From: a virus
Direction: 5' to 3' (one strand)
Virus record (IMG/VR): IMGVR_UViG_3300037961_002747
Coordinates: 1-27,842 of that record
DNA: 27,842 nucleotides
Shown: positions 6,601 through 13,895 of the stretch, in pieces
Layout: each line of letters starts with the position of its first letter
How positions within the stretch are numbered: the stretch's first letter is position 1
Notes under the pieces: generated by a model
The model's database searches: none
What the model saw: only the letters and a program-made list of their open reading frames with translations
Told to the model about the DNA's origin: nothing
Position numbers and translations under genes: made by a program

Positions 6601-8486
6601 TCATTTAAAGTTTTCTTTACTTGTTGTGGATTATTAAAGTTTAATTTATTTACTTTATTAATTAAGGCCTTAGCATTCCTTGCTGCAACCGAACCTTTAG
6701 GTTGAATATTTTTAATTAAACTAACAAATGCTTGTTTACGAACACTAGGTGTTAGTTTAGGGTCTTGTATTTGTTTGTAGATTTTACCTCTTTGCTCTTT
6801 AATATTCTGTCTACTTGTTTCTTCTACAGTTTTTTGAATAGTTTCTTTTATTGGTTTTTCCTCAATAACTGTTTCTGCCTCGATATCGAGACCAGGGATT
6901 TTATCTATATTTAATTTTACTTCTTTTTCTAAAACAGGAGCTGGCTCACCTGTTTCTTCAATTATCTTTTCCTCTTCTATTTTAGCTGCCTCCGCTTCAC
7001 CTTCTATAGGTTTTGATTCTTTACCTATATTTTTTAACTCTTCATTAATCTCATCTACTCTTGTCTGTTCCTCCACAACAAGCTCAGGTTTTTTACCCGC
7101 CATATAATCTAATAAATTCTTTTGCTCTATAAGCAAACCCGCTGCTTTTGATTGTTGTTCTGTAGTTAAATTTTGTGATGGAATCTGCTGATAAATTCCT
7201 AAAGCTTGGTCATAAACATCTTTTATTATTTGTCCTTCAGACTCTGTTATCTCATTTCTTTTAACCATACCATTAACAGTGCTTTTTAAGAAAAGGTCAC
7301 TTGAAGGTAAACTAACTAAAGGAAGTTGGTCAATTTCAATTTTAGTTCCATCCTTTTTAGGAGTAAAAGCTTCTACTAAACTATTGTATTTACTTTTTTC
7401 TACCGCTTTATCTATTTTAGCTTTTTGTTTATTTTGAACTAATTTAACACCTAATCTAGGCAAACCTGATATAGGCCCTCCTATTGCTCCACCAATTAAG
7501 AAGGTGTCAATATAGTTGAAAAAATTGTCTTCAAATTTATTTTCTTCATCTAATAACAGATTGTCTAATAAATCTTCTGTTCCTTCTGTAGCAACCTCAG
7601 AGCTTCCTTCTATACCAAAACCTTTTCCAAATGCTAAAGCTATCTTAGTTAAAGTTTCTCTAGCTGCTTCTTTTCCTGCTGTTTTATTAATTTCTTTTAA
7701 TACTTTAAAAGCTTGTTTTCCAAGCCCTCTTGTAGCTAATTCAAACACCCCTTCTGCAACACCTGTACCTAAGGCATTTACAGTAGTTCTAAATCCTAAG
7801 TCTTTTCCTTCTTCTTGTAATTCTTTACTTTTGGTAGCAGCAGAACCCGCACCTAAAGCAACAACCCCACCCGGTACTAATGCTAATGCAACAGATGGTA
7901 AAGCTCCAATGGCTTGCTCGCCTAATCTTTGCAATCCTCGTCCAACTATTTCTGCCTCTCCACTAATTATATCTTCTGTTATACTCGTGTCGTATTGTTT
8001 TGTGGTCGCTAATATTTGTTGCGCCTCATTAGCTAATTCTCTTGAATATTTACTGAAACCCATGCCAGCTGCTCCAGGCAAACCTTGTCCAATTAAATCA
8101 ATGGTCTGTTCTCTAGTTTCAAAAGGAAGTTGATTTAAAACTTCTACTTTTTCTTTGATTGTAGGGGATAATTCCGCAGCGGTTGATATAACTTTTTCTT
8201 TTACAAAAGTAGGTATACGAGCTAATCCAGCTCCTAAATTCAAGCTGGTTGCTTTAAAAATTTTTCCTACTTCTGTTTCAGGAATATCAATTTGAGGTTC
8301 TTCTTCGATATCTGGTTGCCCCAATAAACCAGTTTCCAACTCTAACTCCGTATCTAGTTGTGTTAAGTCTTTTTTTTTTAAAAGACCTTGACTAACAAAC
8401 TCCTCAAATCTATCCCCATACTTATCACGTAATACAGTTTCAGAAACTTCTGTTCCATTAGGCGTTATGTATAAAATTTCTTCCAT
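3660..8486 (-). CDS. Giant internal virion / DNA-ejection-type protein (1608 aa)
   Basis: A 1608-residue protein, third of three consecutive ejection-type genes and so in the position of T7 gp16. The N-terminus (YITPNGTEV, then LRDKYGDRFEEF) resembles the opening of large phage virion proteins I have seen in aquatic phages. Two Gly/Ala-rich hydrophobic segments lie at residues ~192-218 (ALPSVALALVPGGVVALGAG) and ~329-346 (FLIGGAIGGPISGL); these could insert into the host membrane. Residues ~440-650 are Lys/Glu-rich and probably helical or coiled. The C-terminal third has a possible polyvalent-type domain ('FLPFSNFLLNQKSRMYADI' and following). I see no lysozyme or transglycosylase signature, unlike T7 gp16. 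It starts 2 bases after the upstream stop. Structural role by context; exact function not shown. Confidence 0.65.
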   Translation of the reverse strand: MEEILYITPNGTEVSETVLRDKYGDRFEEFVSQGLLKKKDLTQLDTELELETGLLGQPDIEEEPQIDIPETEVGKIFKATSLNLGAGLARIPTFVKEKVISTAAELSPTIKEKVEVLNQLPFETREQTIDLIGQGLPGAAGMGFSKYSRELANEAQQILATTKQYDTSITEDIISGEAEIVGRGLQRLGEQAIGALPSVALALVPGGVVALGAGSAATKSKELQEEGKDLGFRTTVNALGTGVAEGVFELATRGLGKQAFKVLKEINKTAGKEAARETLTKIALAFGKGFGIEGSSEVATEGTEDLLDNLLLDEENKFEDNFFNYIDTFLIGGAIGGPISGLPRLGVKLVQNKQKAKIDKAVEKSKYNSLVEAFTPKKDGTKIEIDQLPLVSLPSSDLFLKSTVNGMVKRNEITESEGQIIKDVYDQALGIYQQIPSQNLTTEQQSKAAGLLIEQKNLLDYMAGKKPELVVEEQTRVDEINEELKNIGKESKPIEGEAEAAKIEEEKIIEETGEPAPVLEKEVKLNIDKIPGLDIEAETVIEEKPIKETIQKTVEETSRQNIKEQRGKIYKQIQDPKLTPSVRKQAFVSLIKNIQPKGSVAARNAKALINKVNKLNFNNPQQVKKTLNEITSTFETAKRRASFKKAISLQKQIKKKIKGNLSANVKEGAQQFLRLDPFNVKNLDEYISTAESLNAGLNKTRRDKAGIRIAPAVNLNNLETYTEEQIKLAEETEAQIQKDAFEELTGKSPDDLSINEIRQTLEEAYNTEGIEPDSYIKNKFEGKEQIVKESLKDAFRTYSALVDNQLEQGIDIFTGQEVDITPQQKSIVKRFMNMDLDKLNVKNSVEALDAVVNFATNSDTAGMQKIVEYYEGGQMAEVMANEGFSAVDLVGSGRLWGQNIASIPVLTEYLFKGQTKALRFLRESGFQGIRNGAAKAETDINKIINSYATKFSKTNPNNEAFNTSKNNVERGMVAFMRRSPVGSEKKIQDDFDRRKKLIDNSIIDLKNTGQPLEVARAEVYEEVFNKILRDSNNSQEVDSKADKTNLQAVEWITSEWAKFYPELKEVNINMYNNKLDNDLNYTSDAFTLLRDIETPDIDAPILNAENINRRKVYDKETGVFKENKQLSKLNNRYVNLSFDNIQTSRMRKALTDIYTAPSIQRVKGYIESDAFKKIVKKDVDRNLIANRFKEFVQQKRGNQYISMNDEKLARKFNRLVNVGVSRTLGSLGQYPKQLVPLFNTMVNAGGEYTYEGIQQYINKPELRDWLKDVGRDISNRGIETEVQLENINSELAEAPETKTDKAIKKIDDLQTWWLKKVLVSPDKIAANASWVAYYAKYMKDNNNVNVFSPSFDWTTHDVNEAAADFAQQQVDRQQNVSSSALQGEIFKSKDLRVRFLVKAFLPFSNFLLNQKSRMYADINTAFSKSASKQDRASAMRSLGGLAVETAAFNSIGLTLTQLTAALSSALGAEEKDREKINQQFQNRLKGRLTNVVSDVLSPLPPLDDWVVGRVNDFVEAIDKGENPYQFYESSKPLIEDLGLFSILGEKAAQFTEISGMLDGEYDGKIFNAEERQLAQITAALYPLYIAGIVPAEAGNIINYNLKRLKAKR

Positions 8487-8488
8487 TA

Positions 8489-9985
8489 TTATTCTGGTAA
8501 ACCAAATTCATCAGTTTTTTGAATGTTAAAATCATATATGTTACTTAATGTTTTAGCTGGTAATTGTGACATTGCAGCCACAATTTCATTTTGAATTTGT
8601 GTAATTGTTTTGCCTCTTAAATTAATAGTAACCGGAATTGTTCCATCCTCACCAGGAATATCTATTTGAATGGTTTGCTTTAAAGCTTTAGCAGGGCTAA
8701 TATTAATATTAAATGCTGACAATACGCCTTGAAGTTGCCTTGATAATTCACCTTCACGGTCTACCATTGCTGTTTGCTCTGCCCCTGTTATTGCTGCTGC
8801 AATTGGAGCACCAATTAATTCAGAGAAATAATTATTTAAGTCAGTAGCAATAGTGTTTTGTTTTTTAACATCAAAACCAAGTTCAGCAATTTTAAGATTA
8901 ATTAATTCTCTATTTGCTTCAGATGCTTTTTTTGCTTCTTCTGCTCTTTCTATGTCAGCATCTACAATATCTTCTTTTCTATAAGGGTCTGCTTGTTTAG
9001 AAGTTATTTTATATTGGTCTAAATCTTTTTTAACATACTCTAATGCCTCGCTTCTTAATGTCTCTGTAATTATTGGCTGACCATTAACGCCAACATAAAT
9101 TTTATTTGGATTATTTTTTTGAAGTTCATCTAACGCTTTTAACTGACTTTCTCTAGTATTGTTTTCAGTATAAAAAGAATTTGGAAGTTTTTCAAAATCA
9201 TATCCACCTTTAAAGTCATGAAGGATACTGTAAACTGCATAATCTTGTTGAACTAAACCAGCTGCAGTTTTATTTAAAACATCTTGGTCTGCTTTTCCTG
9301 TTAATGGGTCAATAAAATATCCTTTAGTTATACCACCTAAATCGCTTTCATAAACTTTCATTCCTGTATCTTCTAAAGCTTTTGTAATGTTTCCACTATA
9401 ATTATAAGCTGCTTGATTATTTGTTGCAAGAGAGAATAACTCTGATGTATCAACTTGCTGTGTTGTACCATCAGGTAAAGTTTTAACAAAAGATATTTTT
9501 CCAGTTGGGTCAACCAAAGTAGACACACCTTGGAAATCCATATATTCTTGGGTGATAGAATTTGTCCAGTTAGCAAAACCAGAATTAGTTCCATTCTGAG
9601 CGGCTAAAATATTAGCATCAAAATTGTCTGCATAAGTTTTAGCAATTGCTAATATTCCTTGTGTTTCACTGAATAAAGTATTTTTAACGCTGTTAAAATC
9701 ACTTAATTTAATATCTCCTCTTCGTAAAGCTTTGTAATTTTCTAGTGAAGTAGACTCAAGTTGAGCTACTAAATTAGCCATTGCTTTATTGTACTGAGAG
9801 TTTTGACTAGTGGGTTTATTTAAAAGAAGCTTTGATTGTTCTCTCATTGCCTCTTCAACACCTTCTTTTTTCTTTTGCCTATCAGCTTCTATTTGTTTTA
9901 TAGAAGCTCTTGCTTCTCTAGTTATTGAAGCCCAGTCTACAATAGCTGGTTCTTCATCTCTAACATATCCAAAACCTACTGCCAT
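8489..9985 (-). CDS. Internal virion protein, T7 gp15-like by position (498 aa)
   Basis: A 498-residue soluble, mostly helical protein. The first ~110 residues are charged and coiled-coil-like (SITREARASIKQIEADRQKK...). The middle contains 'WTNSITQEYMDF' and a beta-containing stretch with DPTGK, then DPLTGKADQDVLN; the C-terminal part has Lys/Glu-rich helices near residue 340-380. It lies between a small Ala-rich protein and the 1608-residue protein, with gaps of 5 and 2 bases, so all three are one cotranscribed unit. This small-medium-giant order is that of T7 gp14, gp15 and gp16, which are ejected from the head to form the channel for DNA entry. There is no sequence motif that proves homology; the call rests on position, size and composition. 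Confidence 0.55.
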   Translation of the reverse strand: MAVGFGYVRDEEPAIVDWASITREARASIKQIEADRQKKKEGVEEAMREQSKLLLNKPTSQNSQYNKAMANLVAQLESTSLENYKALRRGDIKLSDFNSVKNTLFSETQGILAIAKTYADNFDANILAAQNGTNSGFANWTNSITQEYMDFQGVSTLVDPTGKISFVKTLPDGTTQQVDTSELFSLATNNQAAYNYSGNITKALEDTGMKVYESDLGGITKGYFIDPLTGKADQDVLNKTAAGLVQQDYAVYSILHDFKGGYDFEKLPNSFYTENNTRESQLKALDELQKNNPNKIYVGVNGQPIITETLRSEALEYVKKDLDQYKITSKQADPYRKEDIVDADIERAEEAKKASEANRELINLKIAELGFDVKKQNTIATDLNNYFSELIGAPIAAAITGAEQTAMVDREGELSRQLQGVLSAFNINISPAKALKQTIQIDIPGEDGTIPVTINLRGKTITQIQNEIVAAMSQLPAKTLSNIYDFNIQKTDEFGLPE

Positions 9986-9990
9986 ATTTT

Positions 9991-10728
9991 TTAACTATAC
10001 ATTGAACCTCCTAAACCTGGCATATTAATACCAAATACAGGCTCGTAATTAATACCCGGAACATCTAAAAAGTCTCTTGTTTGAATGTCTCTTGCTGCTT
10101 GCCTTGTTCCTCTTTTCATTTGTCTTTTAAGTTTTCTCCCTGCTCTTCTTTCTTGGCGAGCTGCTTTAGCTTCTGGAGAATCTGCATATAAATCTTGACT
10201 CTCTAAACCTGTCATGGCTATATCTACTAACCCTTGCACCCCAGCTTGTGTTGCCATTGCTGCAGCTCTTCTTGCATCCGCAGCCATAGCTTGTTGTCCT
10301 TGCACCTCTCCAATATCTAAACCAACTCTTTGTCTTTGAAGATTAGCCTCTTCTTCGGCTGCAAGTAATTCTAAATCTTTCATTTCTTTTGCCATTTGAG
10401 CTCTTTGTTGAGCTTGAGCTTGTTGTTGTGCCTGAACAACTCTACCAGCTGTAGCTGCTGCACCACGTGGGTCTCCTTCAACACCAGCTTGTAAAGCTGA
10501 TGCGCCAGCCTGTAATAAAGCTTCACGCTCTAATTCATAAGGTTCTTTCGCAATTGAAAGTCCTTTTAAATAATTTACTTCTAATTTTTTTCGTGCTTCA
10601 GCTAAAGCTTGTTCTGCATCTTTTTGAGCTTGTCTTTCTATTTTTCTTTGTCTACCAGCTTCTGCAAAACTAAATCCAGCTCCTGCTGCAGATATTGTTG
10701 TTAATGCTATTGTACTAAATGCGGGCAT
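9991..10728 (-). CDS. Internal virion protein, T7 gp14-like by position (245 aa)
   Basis: A 245-residue protein with a hydrophobic N-terminus (AFSTIALTTISAAGAGFSF, residues 3-21), followed by a long Ala/Gln/Glu/Arg-rich helix that runs to about residue 175 and includes an unusually Gln/Ala-rich stretch (VVQAQQQAQAQQRAQMAK). The C-terminal part is strongly basic (RAGRKLKRQMKRGTRQAARD), then Gly/Pro-rich (MPGLGGSMYS). A short hydrophobic head plus a long coiled coil is the architecture of the smallest podovirus ejection protein (T7 gp14, P22 gp7/gp16 class), and it is the first of the three ejection-type genes. The basic tail may contact DNA. Its base composition is more Ala- and GC-rich than its neighbours because of the amino-acid content. 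Assignment is by architecture and context. Confidence 0.6.
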   Translation of the reverse strand: MPAFSTIALTTISAAGAGFSFAEAGRQRKIERQAQKDAEQALAEARKKLEVNYLKGLSIAKEPYELEREALLQAGASALQAGVEGDPRGAAATAGRVVQAQQQAQAQQRAQMAKEMKDLELLAAEEEANLQRQRVGLDIGEVQGQQAMAADARRAAAMATQAGVQGLVDIAMTGLESQDLYADSPEAKAARQERRAGRKLKRQMKRGTRQAARDIQTRDFLDVPGINYEPVFGINMPGLGGSMYS

Positions 10729-10729
10729 A

Positions 10730-11140
10730 TTATATTTTTTTAATCATTTCAGTTGCGTTGCTATCTCCTTTTATATATCCTAATTCTTCGTATGTTTTAA
10801 TTAAGTTATCATTTTTTAAAAGCGCATAAATATAAACGCTTCCATTATCTTGACAGATGTTAGTTAAAACAGCTATCAAAAACTTTACTGCTTCGTGTCT
10901 TAGTTTGGTATCCTCTATTTTTTTGTCGGATATAATCCAATCCACCCACGAAACTTTTGAGTTGGTCATATACATAAAACCAGCGCATATAGGCTTTTCA
11001 TTATGTAAAACCATCAATCCTCCTACTCCTTCGTTTGGTAAAAAATCTTTAGGAGGCGGTTGCCAATCCCAATCTTTCCACCAACCTACCAATACATCTT
11101 CATAATCAGAAGGATTTAATTCTTTTATATTAAATTCCAT
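10730..11140 (-). CDS. GNAT-like acetyltransferase-fold protein (136 aa)
   Basis: I chose the ATG at 11140-11138; a TTG nine bases upstream would add three residues and is less likely. The 136-residue product looks like the small GNAT-fold proteins common near phage structural genes. It has an N-terminal 'IKELNPSDYEDVLVGWWKDW', a central beta region with VLHNEKPICAGFMY and VSWVDWIISDK, a helix with KFLIAVLTNIC, and a C-terminal 'LIKTYEELGYIKGD' that matches the last helix and strand of GNAT enzymes. The acetyl-CoA loop R/Q-x-x-G-x-G/A is not clear, so catalytic activity is uncertain. It follows a TATCTTTG box and sits between a tail protein and the ejection genes. It could acylate a virion protein or have only a structural role. 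Confidence 0.6.
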   Translation of the reverse strand: MEFNIKELNPSDYEDVLVGWWKDWDWQPPPKDFLPNEGVGGLMVLHNEKPICAGFMYMTNSKVSWVDWIISDKKIEDTKLRHEAVKFLIAVLTNICQDNGSVYIYALLKNDNLIKTYEELGYIKGDSNATEMIKKI

Positions 11141-11146
11141 TCTATG

Positions 11147-11154
11147 CAAAGATA
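11147..11154 (-). promoter_or_regulatory. Possible Bacteroidetes -7 promoter box (TATCTTTG)
   Basis: TATCTTTG on the - strand is an exact TAnnTTTG match in the 20-base gap before the GNAT-like gene, 6 bases ahead of its ATG. No -33 TTTG at the usual spacing was found. It would drive the GNAT gene and the three ejection-protein genes behind it. Confidence 0.5.
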
Positions 11155-11160
11155 CTAATT

Positions 11161-12906
11161 TTACGGATAGCTTTTCATTACATCGCTTTCTACAGCAAAG
11201 AGTTCCGTCTTATTAGTATTCACATTTACTATAGTAAATATACAATAATGTCCTAGTAATCCATGCGATTCTGCTTCAGAACTTTTGATAAACATTATAT
11301 ATGGGTCATTAAGTGGGAAGGCTACTGCTCCATCATAGGTAGTGCTTACAAATAAATTATTGATACCATTTTGTAAATCAACCTGTATATTAGTTACAAC
11401 ACCACCAAATGTAACCTCAGTGTATTGAGGCAGTGAGTGGTATACATAATCACCAATACTTATGATATTACCTATTGAAACCAGTGGGTCTGTTGAAAAA
11501 CTAAGTGTAGTTAAACCACCATCAACTGTTACGTTGGACGTTTTACCGATACCATTAGCTGACCTTAGTGCATACTGCCCTTCAAGTGCAGGCACTTTAC
11601 CTTCTTGTCTTACATACGCAAACCAGCTTCCTTCTTTCTTTTCAAACCACCCATCTTCAATTAATCCGTTTTGCTGTATGTCTGTTTCCATATATGCTTG
11701 CCAAGCATTATCAGATTCTAAATTTAAAGTTTTAAATATTTTATTTTCTAGTGGATTTATGTTAAATACACTTGATATTTGTGAATTAAACTGCTCACCA
11801 TAGTAGTTGTTTCTTAACTCGTTAGTGTTATGTTGGTATAAGTTACCTCCTTTGAATGTGTAAAAGAAGTTGTTCATACCTATCATATATTCAGGTATAA
11901 AAGAATAAAATGAAGGCCAACCTTGTGCATTATCACTATAAGATAACGTCCACTCTGTATTAACAGGAGATGGTATAGGTGGCACAACACTTGTTGGAGC
12001 TGGTGTAGGAGAAGGAGCAACGGGTGTTGGGTCTGTTGGTGACGCACATGTCGAGTCATATCTTAAATTATTTTCACCTCCCATGTATCCGTGGAAGTAA
12101 CACGCATAGCTTACTGCTCCAAAGTCACCGTTTACATTTATAGTTATATCTCCATAGTAATAAGTGTAGCTGTATCCATCTGGCCCAGTCTTTGTTCCTG
12201 CATTATATTGTCCTGTATATGAAATCAATGTATCTAAACCATAATTAAGAATAGCAATTGGGTGCGCTGAAGGAACACCGCTTAAAGTATACTGCCCTAA
12301 TTGTACTTTATAAATACCATAAGCGCCATTAAACACGTAAGCTCTACCTGTTCCAAATCCTAAAGAACTTAAATCTATTTCCAAAACCGTTACTGGATTA
12401 GTTTGAACCAAACAATACTCTGGATAAGTAGTGCTCGTAGGAACGGGAGATGGGCTAGGGCTAGGTGTAGGTACAGTATTACAAGATGCACAGTCTATAA
12501 ATGACTCTAATGAACTTACATTTACATTAGAACGATTTATAGTTACAACTGGATTGTGCCAACATTTTGAATTATGCCTAACAACATTTGGCCATAAAGT
12601 AGGAGGGTCAGTAGTTCCTCTAAATGTTTGTTTTAGACCACTATCACAATCATCATATTCGTAATACTCATATTCTATTAAAACTGTATCATCAGCTTCT
12701 CCACAATTTGTGTTACAATTTGTTTGTAAATATTGCCACGAACCATATTGAGACATTAAGAGAATAGGAGTGTTAAACCCTAAACATAAATCCGCTGTCT
12801 TGTTTTCATCAAGCTCATATTCAATTTTATTTCCATTGGCACATTCCACTGTAAATTTACAAGTGTCTGCTCCAATAGGACAGAAAAATCTAACTGTTAC
12901 AGCCAT
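11161..12906 (-). CDS. Modular tail/virion protein with cupredoxin-like domain and Pro-rich linkers (581 aa)
   Basis: Four parts are visible. Residues 1-143 form a Cys-rich N-terminal region; 80-143 (YEYYEYDDC...LWPNVVRHNSKCW...DCASC) match the 'A' modules of the 830-residue protein. Residues 146-158 are a Pro linker (TPSPSPSPVP). Residues ~165-287 form a beta domain ending YGDITINVNGDFGAVSYACYFHGYMGG, in which His215, Cys269, His272 and Met275 match a type-1 copper ligand set (H...C-x2-H-x2-M). Residues 290-315 are a second Pro linker, and ~317-581 form a domain with 'GWPSFYSFIPEYMIGMNN', which resembles a C-terminal domain of virion proteins. It is likely a tail fibre or tail-attached adsorption protein. 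It directly follows the modification operon and is a candidate substrate for it. The start lies 18 bases after a TAAATTTG box. Confidence 0.75.
   Translation of the reverse strand: MAVTVRFFCPIGADTCKFTVECANGNKIEYELDENKTADLCLGFNTPILLMSQYGSWQYLQTNCNTNCGEADDTVLIEYEYYEYDDCDSGLKQTFRGTTDPPTLWPNVVRHNSKCWHNPVVTINRSNVNVSSLESFIDCASCNTVPTPSPSPSPVPTSTTYPEYCLVQTNPVTVLEIDLSSLGFGTGRAYVFNGAYGIYKVQLGQYTLSGVPSAHPIAILNYGLDTLISYTGQYNAGTKTGPDGYSYTYYYGDITINVNGDFGAVSYACYFHGYMGGENNLRYDSTCASPTDPTPVAPSPTPAPTSVVPPIPSPVNTEWTLSYSDNAQGWPSFYSFIPEYMIGMNNFFYTFKGGNLYQHNTNELRNNYYGEQFNSQISSVFNINPLENKIFKTLNLESDNAWQAYMETDIQQNGLIEDGWFEKKEGSWFAYVRQEGKVPALEGQYALRSANGIGKTSNVTVDGGLTTLSFSTDPLVSIGNIISIGDYVYHSLPQYTEVTFGGVVTNIQVDLQNGINNLFVSTTYDGAVAFPLNDPYIMFIKSSEAESHGLLGHYCIFTIVNVNTNKTELFAVESDVMKSYP
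12046..12345 (-). other. Cupredoxin-like domain inside the 581-aa tail protein
   Basis: Residues ~188-287 read as a small beta domain with the pattern H-P (His215), then an aromatic-rich 'YSYTYYYGD', then CYFHGYMGG. The spacing C-x-x-H-x-x-M, preceded by a distant His, fits a mononuclear blue-copper site. Similar 'HGYMGG'-type sequences are found in marine proteins with cupredoxin folds. Whether copper binds is not known. Confidence 0.5.
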
Positions 12907-12924
12907 AAACTTTTAATTGAATTA

Positions 12925-12932
12925 CAAATTTA
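12925..12932 (-). promoter_or_regulatory. Possible Bacteroidetes -7 promoter box (TAAATTTG)
   Basis: TAAATTTG on the - strand overlaps the stop codon of the epimerase gene and lies 18 bases before the ATG of the 581-residue tail protein. It fits TAnnTTTG exactly and would uncouple the tail gene from the modification operon. Confidence 0.5.
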
Positions 12933-13895
12933 CGAATTATTTAGTTGACTTTTAATCCAAGCGTATGTAAGAGCCACGCCTTCTTTTAAAGGTCTTGCGT
13001 AATCAGCTATGCTTACTTTTTGTCTATATAAATCATTGTCACTGTTTCTTCCACGCACTCCAAGTGGCCCTGGTATATGAACCTTTTTAAGTTTTTTACC
13101 ATCTACTTCGCAGGCGTAATCAACCAAAGTGTTTATAGAAACCATCTCTTCACTTCCGATATTTATAGGGCCTTGAAATTGTACAGCATTATTACAAAAA
13201 TCAAGCGTAGCTTTTATACAATCATCTATATACAGAAAACTTCTTGTCTGCTCACCATCACCCCATATTTGAATTTCATCTTTTCCTGTCAATACTTTTC
13301 TACATATAGCCGCTGGTGCTTTTTCTCTGCCACCCTGCCAAGTTCCCTCTGGCCCAAAAACATTGTGGTATCTAGCTATTCGAACTTTTGTGCCATTGTC
13401 TCTGGCAAGAGCTGCATATAGTCTTTCACTAAATAGCTTTTCCCAGCCATACTCTGAGTCTGGATTAGCTGGATATGCTGATGACTCTTCACAGTTAGGA
13501 TTATCTGCATCCATTTGGTTATGCTCTGGATATATGCAGGCACTACTGCTAAAAAAAACCATAGGTATATTTTTTTCTTTTACTATACGAGTCACATTTA
13601 AATTTATAGTAGCACTGTTTAGCATTACATTTAAATCATTGTCACCTGTAAATATATATCCAGCACCACCCATATCTGCAGCCAACTGATATATCTCATC
13701 TACATTCTCATCTATTGATTTATTTAAATGCTTATAATTAGTGGCGTCTAGTTTATGAAATTCATTAGCAGCGGTTGAACTAAACTCTGGAAATTTAATA
13801 TCTATACCGATAACATAATTACCTAGAGAACTTAATTTTCTTACTAAGTGTGAGCCAATAAAACCACCAGCTCCTATAACGACTATTCTTTTCAT
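12930..13895 (-). CDS. GDP-mannose 3,5-epimerase (GDP-L-galactose synthesis)
   Basis: A 321-residue extended short-chain dehydrogenase/epimerase. The N-terminal Rossmann motif is GAGGFIG (residues 8-14). Similarity to plant GDP-mannose 3,5-epimerase is high throughout: LAADMGGAGY (71-80), SSACIYPE, YGWEK (149-153), GTWQGGREKAPAA, WGDGEQTRSF, INIGSEEMVS and GPLGVRGRNSDN. The catalytic residues I recall for the Arabidopsis enzyme (Cys145, Tyr174, Lys178, Lys217, Arg306) all line up here with one constant offset of 25: Cys120, Tyr149, Lys153, Lys192 and Arg281. The enzyme converts GDP-D-mannose to GDP-L-galactose (and GDP-L-gulose). Its start overlaps the stop of the GlcNAc-transferase gene by four bases (ATGA). 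It would supply an L-sugar donor for the fucosyltransferase-like protein of the same operon. A GDP-fucose synthase is less likely, since the 'AADMGG' and 'GREKAPAA' phrases are specific to this group. Confidence 0.92.
   Translation of the reverse strand: MKRIVVIGAGGFIGSHLVRKLSSLGNYVIGIDIKFPEFSSTAANEFHKLDATNYKHLNKSIDENVDEIYQLAADMGGAGYIFTGDNDLNVMLNSATINLNVTRIVKEKNIPMVFFSSSACIYPEHNQMDADNPNCEESSAYPANPDSEYGWEKLFSERLYAALARDNGTKVRIARYHNVFGPEGTWQGGREKAPAAICRKVLTGKDEIQIWGDGEQTRSFLYIDDCIKATLDFCNNAVQFQGPINIGSEEMVSINTLVDYACEVDGKKLKKVHIPGPLGVRGRNSDNDLYRQKVSIADYARPLKEGVALTYAWIKSQLNNS

Noticed and set aside
7516-8133. 205-residue open frame on the + strand
   Set aside because: It is antisense to the giant ejection-type protein, has Ser/Ala/Pro-rich low-complexity sequence, and its length is explained by the opposite strand's codon use.
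11462-11803. 113-residue + strand frame inside the 581-residue tail gene
   Set aside because: Antisense to a well-supported modular protein, with no motif or promoter of its own.
12930-13895. GDP-L-fucose synthase or UDP-glucose 4-epimerase
   Set aside because: The phrases AADMGG, GTWQGGREKAPAA and GVRGRNSDN and the five aligned catalytic residues are specific to GDP-mannose 3,5-epimerase.
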